From Owenia fusiformis (taxonomy: Eukaryota > Annelida > Polychaeta > Sabellida > Oweniidae), in the NCBI GenBank assembly GCA_903813345.2, contig CAIIXF020000007.1, forward strand, positions 31,962,698 through 32,026,697: DNA of 64,000 bases, given 5' to 3'. The notes under the pieces were generated by a model. That model was not told the origin of the DNA. It made no database searches and saw nothing but the letters and a program-made list of their open reading frames with translations. Below are positions 39,342-51,296 of the stretch, piece by piece. The first letter of the stretch is position 1; each line of letters begins with the position of its first letter. The position numbers were made by a program, and so were the translations under genes.

Positions 39342-39589
39342 CGCGAACGTTGAATTTTTTTCCGGGTTCTAAAAATTTCCTGGTGAGAACCCTGTAATGT
39401 ATGGCTTAATTTGGGTGGCCAGATTTTGAATTTGCACCCTATTTTCTAAGATTGTTATATTAACTTTCATAAAATTATAGTCATTTCAATTGAACTTTTT
39501 TGTTTGATTTTGTTCATCATGGATACTTGCTTATTAACAATAGGTATGGTAAAATTCTTGCTTATTCAGTAATAAGTAAGGTTGTATTG

Positions 39590-40190
39590 TTTCTTCAGGA
39601 ATAGGCGAGGTAGACTTCTAATGAGCTACTAAGTCTTTTTTCTTCAATACTAGGTTTGGTAGTCTTATGATGAGCTAGGTAGTCTTGCTTCTTCAATATT
39701 AGGTTAGGTCTTACAATGGGTTAGGTAGTTTTGCTTTTTAATAATAGGCTAGGTAGTCTCATAATAAGCTAGGTAGTCTTGCTCCTTTGATAATAGGTTA
39801 GGTAGTCTTATAATGAGCTAGGTAGTCTTGCTTCTTCAATATTAGGTTAGGTCTTACAATGAGTTAGGTAGTTTTGCTTTTTAATAATAGGCTAGGTAGT
39901 CTCATAATAAGCTAGGTAGTCTTGCTTCTTCAATACTAGGTTAGGTAGTCTTATAATATGCTAGGTTGTATTTCTTCTTTAATAATAGGCTAGGTAGTCT
40001 CATAATAAGCTAGGTAGTCTTGCTTCTTTGATAATAGGTTAGGTAGTCTTATAATGAGATAGGTAGTCTTGCTTCTTCAATATTAGGTTTTGGTAGTCTT
40101 ACAATGAGATAGGTAGTCTTGCTTCTTCAATATTAGGTTTAGGTAGTCTTACAATAGGTTAGATAGTCTTGCTTCTTCAGAAATAGGTTA
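39590..40190. repeat. Imperfect tandem array of about 55-60-bp units built on GCTAGGTAGTCTT
   Basis: The phrases GCTAGGTAGTCTTGCTTCTT and AATAATAGGTTAGGTAGTCT alternate about ten times with indels and substitutions (TTAATAATAGG, TTCAATATTAGG, TTTGATAATAGG). It is more diverged than the other arrays in the window, so probably older. Confidence 0.85.
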
Positions 40191-43100
40191 TGTGTGGTAT
40201 GAAGGAAAAGTAAGGACAGGGAGAAGAATTGATGTAAGGAAAATCAACCTCATAGTCTTCTCATCACACCTAGAGAAGATACAAATGAATCTCTTGGCAT
40301 CTTCTATCCTCATCAGTGTGAAATCCTATGCTCTAAAACAACAATTCTGATACCTTTATCAGGGTGATATGGTAAACAGGTGTTTTCAATGCTATTATGA
40401 AGATGGCTAGATTAAATTAGTGCTTTTGCCTTGGTTCTATAACTCCTAAAGACTAGGTACCAAATACTGCTAATTCAATCATGGTGAAATTAAGAGCAAT
40501 CTCATAATTAATAAGCTCATGTGATTAAAATATATTTTCATGCTGTGAAATATATAAACCACTGCCGTTACAATGTCACACACTACCATCACTGTATCAT
40601 ACATTTTGACATCTAAGATTTCAAATTCTGTTAAAAAACATTCAAAATATTGCTAAATCTTAAGAATATTGTGGCCCTTTCTTGGGCACAGTATAATGAA
40701 TTTTACTTAAATCACTTGAATCACTTACTTGAAAATAGCACATAGCACTGAGAAAATGCATGAATATTTTCTTATTCTATCTGGAATCTAGTTGACAGCT
40801 TTAAGCAACATTAATCACAGAGCATTCAATTCAGGAGCTCTAACGTAATGTTTTATCATGACGTCACTGTCTTTGTTCACAGAAGTCAAGACCCGTTGAC
40901 TGAACATGAAACAAGAAGCAAGTTCTTGTGTTATATATAGCAGGCTTGATTTCATGTTCATATATATTTAAGTTGTATCAATTGTGAGGGTTGTAAATTG
41001 ATATTAGTATAAACTTTATTGTCCTGACAAGGTTGGTTTAAAGTTGAGCAGGCTTGGGTATACATGGATATGTACTTTTTGCACTTGTTTTCCAGATGAA
41101 CTGTGATTTTATCTAAGTTGATATAAGGTCTTGTAAACTACATTGGCGATAATTATTATTTCATCAGTGTCAAAACTGAATTTAAGTCAGACGCTGACCA
41201 CCCATCGAATTAAATCAAGCCAATTGTTAAACCTAAAATAAGAATTAGTCAAGTAATACTTTAAAGTCCCAGAAAGTATATGTTGCTCCTTGGAATATAC
41301 TTGAAAACTGCTACAGAATCAATAACTGCTTGGCTTCGTTTGAGATATTATTCTTTGCTCATATAAGTATTGCATGCAAAGACCTCAGGGCCTGTCCATT
41401 AGATTTTACCCTTCTTGTATTTGCTTTGTTTCATCTTTTCTGGTTAAAATCATTGAAGAAACAAGCAACTCCTTTGATTGACAATCTGAAATTTGTGACT
41501 GTATGCTTTTTTTGCCTTGTTCCTACTATTATACTGGATAGTACTGTACCATATTTATGTTTATTTCAAACTTTGGATGTACTGATATTATTTGCAAAGG
41601 CTGAATTCCTGTGTATGATATAAAGACAGACTTATATGAAGAATATTAGCTTCATTGTGCATTATTTACGCAGTTGCAGTTTCCAGAGAGTGACGTTAAT
41701 TCATGAAAAATGTTCACCTTAAAATCTCCAGTTTGTTATCTTCAGATTTTCAGACATTGGTTCTAATTATATTGTCTGATATTAGAAATTATGACAAATC
41801 TAAGGCAACCATTCTGGCATATGGTGTTGAAAACGAATGTCACGACCACACTGTATAGAAGGCTTAGGTAGACAGAGTAGAGTAATATGTTCCTTTTACT
41901 TTACATGCAGTTACAAACAAACTCAAAACATTGAACCTACACTGTCTACCTTAAGTTGGAAGTACTTCAAAGCAATTATTATTTTCATTAATTTGAAAAG
42001 ACAACACCTTGCCCCTGATATTTGATAGGCTTATGAATGTACATCAAACAGTGTAAGGCAAAGCTTCAAGAAATCCTTAACTTTACATGTATGTTAAACT
42101 TATCATTTTGAGTCTCTACCATATGTAATAGACAAAGTAAATGAAATAAGCAGTCAGTAATATTTGGGCATCTTCAAAAGAAATTGCTGATTGATTAAAC
42201 TGTATGTTCTTATCCTTTTTGAGATAACATGACCATATATAGACATGTAGAAATGTTTTTCTGCATGTAATTAAAGATGCCAAAACCAACCTTGATCCCA
42301 GCTGGTATAGCAGCAATATTCTGGGAGGTAGAGACGTCCTGAGAATAACTTCCTAATCAGTTTCTCTAAGAGTAAAAACAAAGTCATAAATTCCACTTGT
42401 TATGCTACCTTAGTTATATACAATGTCTTAAAATACATTACAGTATTTCTGATTCTCTGCTATCACCCTTTATAAATGGTGTAAATAATGCCTGAAATCC
42501 TGGTTGTTTAATTATCAAGATTACCTTCAATGTATCACATCCTCATGTGTTAGGCTATTCATAATGATTACTGATTTCAAGCATTTGCTTGACCATTTTG
42601 CAATTTTCTTTCTTTCCTCTATGAGCTCCTATGATAGGAAAGGAAGAGAATTAAGATAAATCCGCATGATGAGAACTTTCTTAATCCCAAAAATTAATGA
42701 AATGGGTAATCTTTTGCAAAACTTTATATGGATATTTACTCATTAATCGATCAAATCAAATTAAAATTATGTAATTTTTTTCCAGTTTTTCAATTCATTC
42801 TGGAAGTGTAGGATTGCTGAAAAACATCTTCCTTTTGCATGAGCTTGTTTATTGCCTATTATTTACTCCTTACCCCTTTATAGAAACAACATTGAATTTA
42901 ATGCATATCAAGGAAAATGTCTCACCTCATTCCACAGATAAAGATGTTAGTACAAGTTCAAACATTATCATTTTGTGGTTTAATGTGGTTTCTACATTGG
43001 GAGATATTTATAGCATTGACCCTCTTTTTGCTAGTTCACCTCATTGAGAAAATAAACATTTCAACTTTGATGTTCTACATATGGGCAATTATTATTTCTT

Positions 43101-45803
43101 GCCAAATATTTTTTCATGCACTGTCAAGTTAAATTCTCTTTGAAATGAGTAAAGACAGGGTATATTCCAAAGTATATTCCAAAGCCTGTAAAATGATGAT
43201 TTAAATATATAGCTGTAGCTCAATTGTGGAGCAATAGAAAAATGTGATATGAGAATTCCATTCCAAAGGGATCATTTTTATTAGATTCAGGGAAAAAGGT
43301 TTGGAGTAAAGCAAACTAAGAGTCATTATGAGGTATTTGGACAAGTTGATTACTAATAAATTCAGCAAGGAATAAAATGATGTGCAACTCTCATTTTCGC
43401 TACTACTAGGAATAGATTTACATGATATTTGGCATTCTCAATATTATCACTGCACACTTCATTGAGAAAAACAAGAACATGGTGTAGAATCCTAAATCAC
43501 CTAGTGAAGTTCTATTTTATCTGATACAACTGATATAAAAACAGCTTGACCCAGTCAAATTAGCAAGAGGAGATTGAATGGTGCTACTCTGACTGATTGC
43601 ATTTATCGGGATCAAGGTATTTGAATGTTAATGTTTTCGTGAAAGGTTTGGATTTCAGGAAAGGTTACCCTGATTCTTCATTCGACTTCTTCCCTCTTAC
43701 ATTATTCTTGTTCCTTTCTCTTACAAGAAGAACTAATAAAATACGTTTGAAAATCTAAACATGTTTCTTTATTCCTCAGTAGATTTTTCAAAAATGAGAA
43801 CAAGAGGTATACAGGTAAGTATGACGTAATATTAATATAATTAATTAAACGTCATGGAAACCAATAAACAATTTATTTGTTTAGTTTTGGTTTAAGATGT
43901 TCTCTGTTGTAATAGGTTCAGGAAAATACAAAGGAAGATTGTGTTGAATAATGATGTATTGTGGAGGTGAATATAGCCCAAAGATATCCTGCCATCATCT
44001 TGTATCCTTATTATGCAGTTATCGAACTGAAGATATATCAAGTCATTTCCAGTTTATTCCATGCTCATTTTAAGATGTATTCAAATTAACAAGGAGTATA
44101 GAAGGCAACAGAATACCAAGGGTCATAACACTGAACTACCTTCAATACTTAGATTTTAATATAAATTTTTGATATGTATCTGTTATTTGAGGATTTAAGC
44201 CCTGGACTCAGTGCATTGTATGCTGAATCATTCCATTGGAGGTGTTGTTTCCAAATCTTAGCACGATCCCGCAGCCACAATGCATTGAGTCTTGGGCTTT
44301 AATTCTTTTCACACAATACAAAATATTTTCTACAAAAATCATGTAAAAGATATTAAGTCATTGCAAGGGTCAAGTTAGCAAAACATCAATTTCAATCTGT
44401 GAGTCCAGTTATCACCTTGACAACCATATAACAAAAATGCGTTATCAGTTATGTAACAGAATGCAGTTATGTGAAATAGCGTGTTTTGATTGGCTGGAAT
44501 TTGGACATACCTTGCCTAGGTATGTGTGAATTTTACTGATTTATCAGAGACCTTTATCTAATTCTTGAGGTGTACTCCAAAGGATAGTTCAAGCTATGAA
44601 TCCCCAATAGCAAAACTATCTGCTAGCCAACTTTTACTTTCAAAAGGCTGTAAGATGGGGCAAAAGTAGAACTTTAAGTGAGAAACAAGGTCAAACATCA
44701 AACTAGTCTTAATTTTATCATTTTGAAGAGCTTGCATTTTCCTTGAAAAGGATCTTGAAAGAATTTCATTCAAATCCATGTTCACATTCTTTTTTTGCCA
44801 TTTGCTATAGCATCATTACTAAGGCATAAGCAAAAACAACTTGCTGTAAAGATATTTAATAGCTCCCATAAAAGATATAAAGTTTTGATTAATTATCTCT
44901 CTGGAAGATTAGAGAGTTTAGTGAATTAGAATCCTGTGTTAAGAAATTGCCTAGAATGAAATTATTTATAGAGGTCTCTAATACATATATTGTGTTACTG
45001 GTAATCAGTCAACATAATATGATATATTGTTGAGAAGCGGAAATACAAATGAACTAATATCCTTCATTTATCATATGTCTTTTTACTTGTTGATTTATGT
45101 TAGTAATGGACTTTTTGTTTAATGCTTATATATCGCTTTACCTTAATTCTTCCAATCATGCAATTTCTCTTTTGAAAACAAACATAAGTTTTACCATGCT
45201 CTAGGCCTTTTACTTTCCTACCCCTTTGAAAAATAAAATATGGGTTGGTTCCAGGTTTATTATTACCGTTCTTAAAGGGAAAGTCTTATTAAATTACCGC
45301 ATTGTTTTATTCCTATATATAGACCACATTCTCATGATTAGTCTAAATACAACAGGAAACAGAAAGTTAATGTAAACAAATCCAATGCCTCTAGAAAAAG
45401 CCTATCTGGAATCAAGTCTATAGCTACAGTCAGATGAAATAAATAAGGTGTGAATTTTTGATGAAGTCATTGCTTGTGAGAATCACTCAGCAAAATATGT
45501 AAAAAGTATCTTGAGGTCTTGGAACTTTTAAAAGGATTTGAAATCCTAAAACTTAATGTTTGTACTTAAAGTAGGTTTATTCAGTCAGGACAAAATCATT
45601 TTGTAAGGCCCAAATTATTAGTAGATGTTCATGTGGCCTAGGCTTCATTGATATACTATAGTAGTTCATTTTTAGAACATTTCTTTAATCACCGAGCCCA
45701 GTTTCTAAAGTGCTGTTAATAAAAGATTTTTTACACCCCTTGTTTTTGCTGAATGTGTTCACATTGAGAGAGGTTTCATTTTTATAGGTATTAATAATAT
45801 TAG

Positions 45804-46108
45804 CACCCGATATGGCTCAGTGGCAGAGCAAGGTTACCAATATCGCTTGGCCCCGGGTTCGATTCCCGGTTCAGACAAGTTTGTTTGTGCGTTATGTAAT
45901 TCTAGGTGTTTGACTGAGTGGTTCACGACTCGTATAAAAGGCTGTGGTGTGTACCTGTATGTCTGTGTACCTGTGCACAAAAAAGAACACAGGGCTCCTC
46001 CAAGGAGGGGTTTCTGGCTCTGTCTTCGAGTGTAAAAATACGTAAAATATGGAATATACCAATGAGGTATTGCTCGCCAAATATGGCGGTAACCAAGATA
46101 TAATAATA
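45804..46108 (+). mobile_element. tRNA-derived SINE
   Basis: The head has a good A box (TGGCTCAGTGGCAGAGC, 45813-45829) and B box (GGTTCGATTCCC, 45856-45867), so RNA polymerase III could start it. It is followed by a roughly 220-bp body with a small palindrome (CTCCTCCAAGGAGGGG) and an ATAATAATA-type tail near 46098. A TAATAATA-like target duplication flanks it (about 45790 and 46100). The cloverleaf does not close at the acceptor stem, so I do not call a functional tRNA. The family is not identified. Confidence 0.75.
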
Positions 46109-46141
46109 ACTAGACATGTAAATTGAACAAGTTCAATTTAA

Positions 46142-47761
46142 GACTCCAGATTTCAGACTTTTTTTAAGCTGAGTCATCCAAATACTTGTAAGCTGAGTCA
46201 TTCAGAATAAGCTGAGTCAGCTAGAATATAGACATTTAGACAACTCTTAAGAATGTTATCTTCAACTCCATTGGCTTAACATGGGGATATCATCATATCG
46301 ACTTTTCGAGACTTCAAACCGCTATAACTATCTAATCAGAGGTTGGATCGAAATTTGGTTTAAAGATTCTGATTCCTGAGAAAATTCTACCCTTAATTCA
46401 TAACTCATACGTTAAATTTGGAGAACTTTTTATTTTGACCTACTTTTCAGACACCATATCTCAAAAGTGGGTCAAAATACTTTCTGATGGCAGAAGGCTA
46501 ACACTATAAGCACACTCTTTGCTACCTGTATACAAAATTTCGAAGCAAATCATTAAAGTGTAATGTCAGAATCGCAAAAATAAGGAAAAACTATGAATTT
46601 GACCTAGATTTTGACCTAGGCATTTTGGTGTCCAAATTTTAAAGCTAGATAGGCTTCGAGGTCCCTTTCTTTTATAGGCTTTCAGAATGTTAAGCTGTAC
46701 TCAGTTTATATCTGGTATTTTACACTTCAAAAAAATCTTTTTTCTCATTGACATAACATTGGGCACCAAATTTAGCGATTTTTGAGCTTTCAAAACGCCA
46801 TAACTTCCGAACCGAAAGTCGGATTGAAATTTGGTTTGCAGATTCGGATTGCTGGGTAAATTCTACCCTTAATTTATAGCTCATATGTTAAATGTGGAGA
46901 CCTTTTTATTTTGACCTACTTTCCGGACACCATATCTCAAAAGTGGGTCAAAATACTTTCTGACGGCAAAAGGCTAACACTATAAGCATACTTTTTGCTA
47001 TCTGTATACCAAATTTCAAGGAATATTATTAAAGTGTAGTGTCAGATTCGCAAAATTAAGGAAAAACTCTAAATTTTGACCTAGATTTTGACCTTGGCTT
47101 TTTAGTGTTCAAATTTTGAGACAAAGTAGATTTTGAGGTCAACTATTCTTGTAGGCTTTCATTATGTTGGCTGCATTAAGTCTAAATACCGTGATTTTCC
47201 AATTCATAATTTTCTTCAGCCCCATTGACTTAACATGGGGCACCAAAATAGCGATTTTTGAGACTTCAAACCGCCATAACTTTTGAACCGGAACTTGGAT
47301 TGAAATTTGGTTTGCAGATTCGGATTCCTGAGAAAATTCTACATATATTTCATAACTCGCACCTTGAATTTTGAGACTTTTTTGTTTTGACCTACTTTTC
47401 GGTCGCCATATTTAAAAATCGGTAAAAGTAATCAAAAATCTAATTTCATATCTTTGCTTCGGCTATTTCTTAACTACATAATGAAAAAAAGATGAAGGAG
47501 TTCCGATAATTATCGAAGAAGATAATTGAAAGAATGTTGAAAATGTAAGATTTGACCTAGTTCTTGACCTTTGACCTAAATAAAAATTTGACCTAATTTC
47601 CCAGAAAGCCAGATACATTCACTAGTCAACCATGTAGGTTGGATTAAGTAAGATGTTATAGTTGGAGAGAAAATCTGTTAGGAGGAAGAAGAAAGAAAAA
47701 AGAAAAAGAATAATAAGAAAACAGGCAAAAACAATAGACTCCAGATTTTCAATCTGGAGTC
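46142..47761. mobile_element. TAA-flanked element with three internal repeats of about 477 bp
   Basis: The left end GACTCCAGATT and the right end AATCTGGAGTC form an inverted repeat, flanked by TAA on both sides (46139-46141 and 47762-47764) as in PIF/Harbinger elements. The right end is itself a palindrome (GACTCCAGATT...AATCTGGAGTC, 47736-47761). The interior holds three diverged tandem copies, with the CATAACT-type landmark at about 46320, 46797 and 47272. Each copy contains TTTTATTTTGACCTACTTT and AATTTTGACCTAG phrases. There is no transposase frame, so it is non-autonomous. Confidence 0.7.
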
Positions 47762-48099
47762 TAATAATAACATAGAGGCATAAAAGTGAAAAAGTGTGGC
47801 TTTAAGGTGTTCACTACAGAGAGGTGTTCAGTAATGAATTTGTAGAACATAATAGAACCTGCGTCCTATTGGTGAAGACTATTAACCAAGGACAGGGTTT
47901 GCTTTACTTGCAATTTATTACCAGTTTCCACATAAGCATATTACACAAAAGACAAACCATGATAAAACTGCCATATATCTTTATTTTCCTGGAGAGGTAT
48001 AAATGTAAGAAAAAATGTTATTAGTGTTTTTATAATATTTATTGATTATTAACTGGTATCAGTATAAGGGATCGCAAAACATTTCAAGAAAAGGGCACT

Positions 48100-48655
48100 T
48101 TGAATAGGATTACAGGAATCAATGAGTTAGAAGTGTACGAAACTGGCTTGACTCTTTTGGTAGATTATATAAAAGGCACTTTGAATAGGACTACAGGAAT
48201 CAATGAGTTAGAAGTGTACGAAACTGGCTTGACTCTTTTGGTAGATTATATAAAAGGCTCTTTGAATAGGATTACAGGAACCAATGAGTTAGAAGTGTTT
48301 TTTATTATAATATTTCAAGAAAAAGGCTCTTTGAATAGGATTACAGGAATCAATAAGTTAGAAGTGTATGAGACTGGCTTGACTTCTTTGGTAGATTATA
48401 TAAAATGTTATTTGAATAGGATTACAGGAACCAATGAGTTAGAAGTGTATGAGACTGGCTTGACTTCTTTGGTAGATTATATAAAATGTTATTTGAATAG
48501 GATTACAGGAACCAATGAGTTAGAAGTGTACGAGACTTGCTTGACTTCTTTGGTACATTATATAAAATGCTATTTGAATAGGATTACAGGAATCAATGAG
48601 TTAAAAGTGTACGGGACTGGCTTGACTTCTTTGGTACATTATACAAAATGCTATT
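48100..48655 (+). repeat. Tandem array, 81-bp (27-codon) unit, 7 copies, one interrupted
   Basis: Units begin TTGAATAGGATTACAGGA at 48100, 48181, 48262, 48331, 48412, 48493 and 48574. Copy 3 is cut short and replaced by a second copy of the array's leading sequence (ATTTCAAGAAAA, compare 48081), so the array looks like two joined blocks. One frame stays open from 48046 to 48717 because 81 and 69 are both multiples of 3, giving 27-residue repeats (LNRITGINELEVYETGLTSL then VDYIKCY). There is no in-frame ATG at the start and no clear acceptor, so I class it as a minisatellite. Confidence 0.85.
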
Positions 48656-50872
48656 TCATGAATTCTCTGATGCTTGGTTTGGAATGCAGTGCACTGGGAG
48701 AATGTGATAGGAAGTAATAGTTCAAAGCACAGCTCCATTAAAACATTTGTAAATGAGGTTATAAACCGATTTTATAAGCCATTTGTCATATATTTGTGTC
48801 TAACTGAACCTAGTGTTTTGATTCAAATTAGTATATATTAGTAAATATCTAATATAAATCACAATTGAATCATGAAATGTTAGGGAAAAGGAGAATTGCC
48901 ATCATGAGGTTTTTATATGAGAAGGTTATATAATATTAGGAGTAATTGTCTCATAAAAGAAGATATTGCCAAAGCGTTAATTAATTACAGAAAATGGCTT
49001 CAGTCGGATTCTAAGAAATGAAATGGAATTTGTAAATTAATGGCATTTCAGATTTACTTTCAGATATGGTCTTGTAACATCACTGCAAAGTTTATAACAA
49101 ATTTTATACTTTCATGGGTTTTTCACAAATTATCATTTTCTTTCATGTTTTTTTTCACAAATTATCATTCTAGAATTCAGTTCTTTGAGTTATATTGTAA
49201 AATTAATTTCTAGTTATACATTTCTTTTAATGAGTCTAAAAATATGTCATCAAGATATACTGAAGTGTCATTTGTCTATGAACCTGTGACATATGATGAT
49301 GATGTCATAGGTCATGGCAGAAGCATCAAAATTAATATCTTGGCATCCCAGAGTTGAAGCAGAGTGTTCCCAAGACCCTAGTTCAGTAGAAAGTGATTCC
49401 TAACCAAATCAATAAGAATTCAATTGTGCTTCTCGCTTGATTACATAATTCCTTATGAAATGAACAAATTGATCATCTAGACTTGTATGTTATAAATGAG
49501 TTCTTATTATTTATCAAGTATACTTGCAATTTTATGTTTCTGATTTATTTTATTATATCTACTTATTATCTTCAAGTATCATGTGGTTGTTTTTTAATTC
49601 AGAAAAATGTTAGCTTGATAATTATAGAAGAGGATGAATAATCACCAAGTATCACATAGTTATCAGTAGTATTATTCTTGAAAATAGTTCATTGATAAAT
49701 CACTAAAGGCAACATTTGCAAAACAAAAACAGCATAAACCCCTGTGAATCATATGTGGTATATCATAGTACATGTATTGTAAAATCCATCAGAGTTCAAG
49801 TTTGAAAATGTTCATCTTAAAAAGATGAATTTAAGAGCTAATATATGTAATATGAAGAATATAAATGAGAACCGTAAAGCGCATTCATGTGACAGAAGTG
49901 TCCATCTTCAAGGTATGCTCAATTTGAGAGGTTTAATACTTTTAATAAATGTTTAGCTCGCGGGTATTGATAGAGATCAAAACCAAAATATATTTTATAC
50001 AGCACCATATTTCATAACAAATATGGCATTAGCGCAAGCTCGTTGGAATTGTTGATCATCTGTGGAGCAATATAAATGATTTAATGTTATAAAGCCATAC
50101 TTTATCTGCAGCTTACCTTCAGTATTTGCTGGTTATTACGTTCTGTTATTAGATGTCAAATGCTGGTTGAATTAATGTTTCTGTGTGAACATGCAATATT
50201 GTTGTTTCATTGTAAACCAAGGGAACTTCTAGATTTTCTCATTCAATGAGCAGTAAAAAAAAGCATTCCACTTCGGAGGTGTTCCACTTATAGAGGTTTA
50301 ATTAACATTCAACAACAGTCAGTTGGTCTTGGGCCTCTGAAAAGTGTTCCACTAACAAAGGTGTTTAGTTCTAGAGGTATTCTACATTTAAGTTTCACTG
50401 TACAATATTATATATTTCACGAGAACAGCCAAATAGTGACATCAAAGTGAATCTGGAATTTTTGGGAAGCAAGGCTTTTAGAAATGAAATGTCAAACTTA
50501 AGCATAGCAGTCTTCTTTGACAGGGAATCAATATGCAGGAATACTCAAAATGTAATGAAAATGGATCAGTGAGAACATGGCCTAATTGAGACCTTCATAA
50601 TACATATATACATTTCCATGGAACATGGGCCTGTATATGTAAATTATTACCACCTTGCCGGGCCAGTTCTAGGGGTTTTAGTACTAGATTAGAAGGTATT
50701 CATTTTACTATATTGACCTGAGCAATATGTGACGTCATAGTGGTGGTCAATATAGCCGGTCGAGAATGTATTTAACGACCAGCAATTTTCCCCGGGAAAT
50801 TAGATATCGTTCAGTACGTAAGATTTTCTTGCTGTTTCAGTCCTGGTCATTAACGGTGGTAATAATACTAAT

Positions 50873-50981
50873 AACGTCATTTCTGCGGGCAATATAGTGA
50901 AATATTAGAACTTGGGCCTTCAGCCCTCGGCCTTCGGCCCTCGGTCCAATATTTCACTATATTGCCCACAGAAATGATGTT
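50873..50981. repeat. Inverted repeat with a GC-rich loop
   Basis: Arms 50873-50906 and 50948-50981 (34 bp each) are inverted copies with two mismatches, around CATTTCTG and GGGCAATATAGTGAAATATT. The loop is the palindrome-rich GCCTTCAGCCCTCGGCCTTC. The CAATATAG motif recurs upstream at 50746, so this may be one end of a larger DNA transposon whose other end I could not define. Confidence 0.7.
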
Positions 50982-51169
50982 TTTGTACTAATAACTAGAA
51001 TATATAGTTAAATAAGAAAATCAGTTTCTGACCTCTCTTTAGAACTTGTTTCATTCTATTCCATTTCAGTCTCTGCTTGATATGACAATTTCATCGTCAA
51101 TGCATTATACACTGGGAGGTTTTAGATACAGGGAATATCCTGAGGGATATATAATATATCTTCCAGAGG

Positions 51170-51296
51170 GCCCAAATCAACCATTGAGAACATGCTAACC
51201 TAAACGCTTTACACAGAGTGAGTTATATAGAGAACGAACCTTAAAAGCTTTACACAGAGTGAGCTATACAACAGAACCAACCCTAAAAGCTTTACA
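51170..51296 (+). pseudogene. Decayed partial copy of catulin exon 2 plus first minisatellite units
   Basis: AATCAACCATTGAGAACATG at 51176-51195 matches AATCACCGAGAACATGC of the true exon (53566-53582), and an AG is present at a similar distance upstream (CTTCCAG). It is followed by about 2.5 units of the 42-bp repeat (AAAAGCTTTACACAGAGTGA) until a transposon interrupts it. Read together, an ancient duplication of part of exon 2 seeded the array. The copy has lost the donor half. Confidence 0.6.

Noticed and set aside
41330-41623. 97-codon plus-strand frame with hydrophobic stretches
   Set aside because: AT-rich chance frame: Phe/Leu-rich composition from T-rich DNA, poor start context, no homologue recognised and no signal architecture like the peptide genes.
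45804-45880. Functional tRNA gene
   Set aside because: A and B boxes are good, but the acceptor stem does not pair and a SINE-like body and tail follow.
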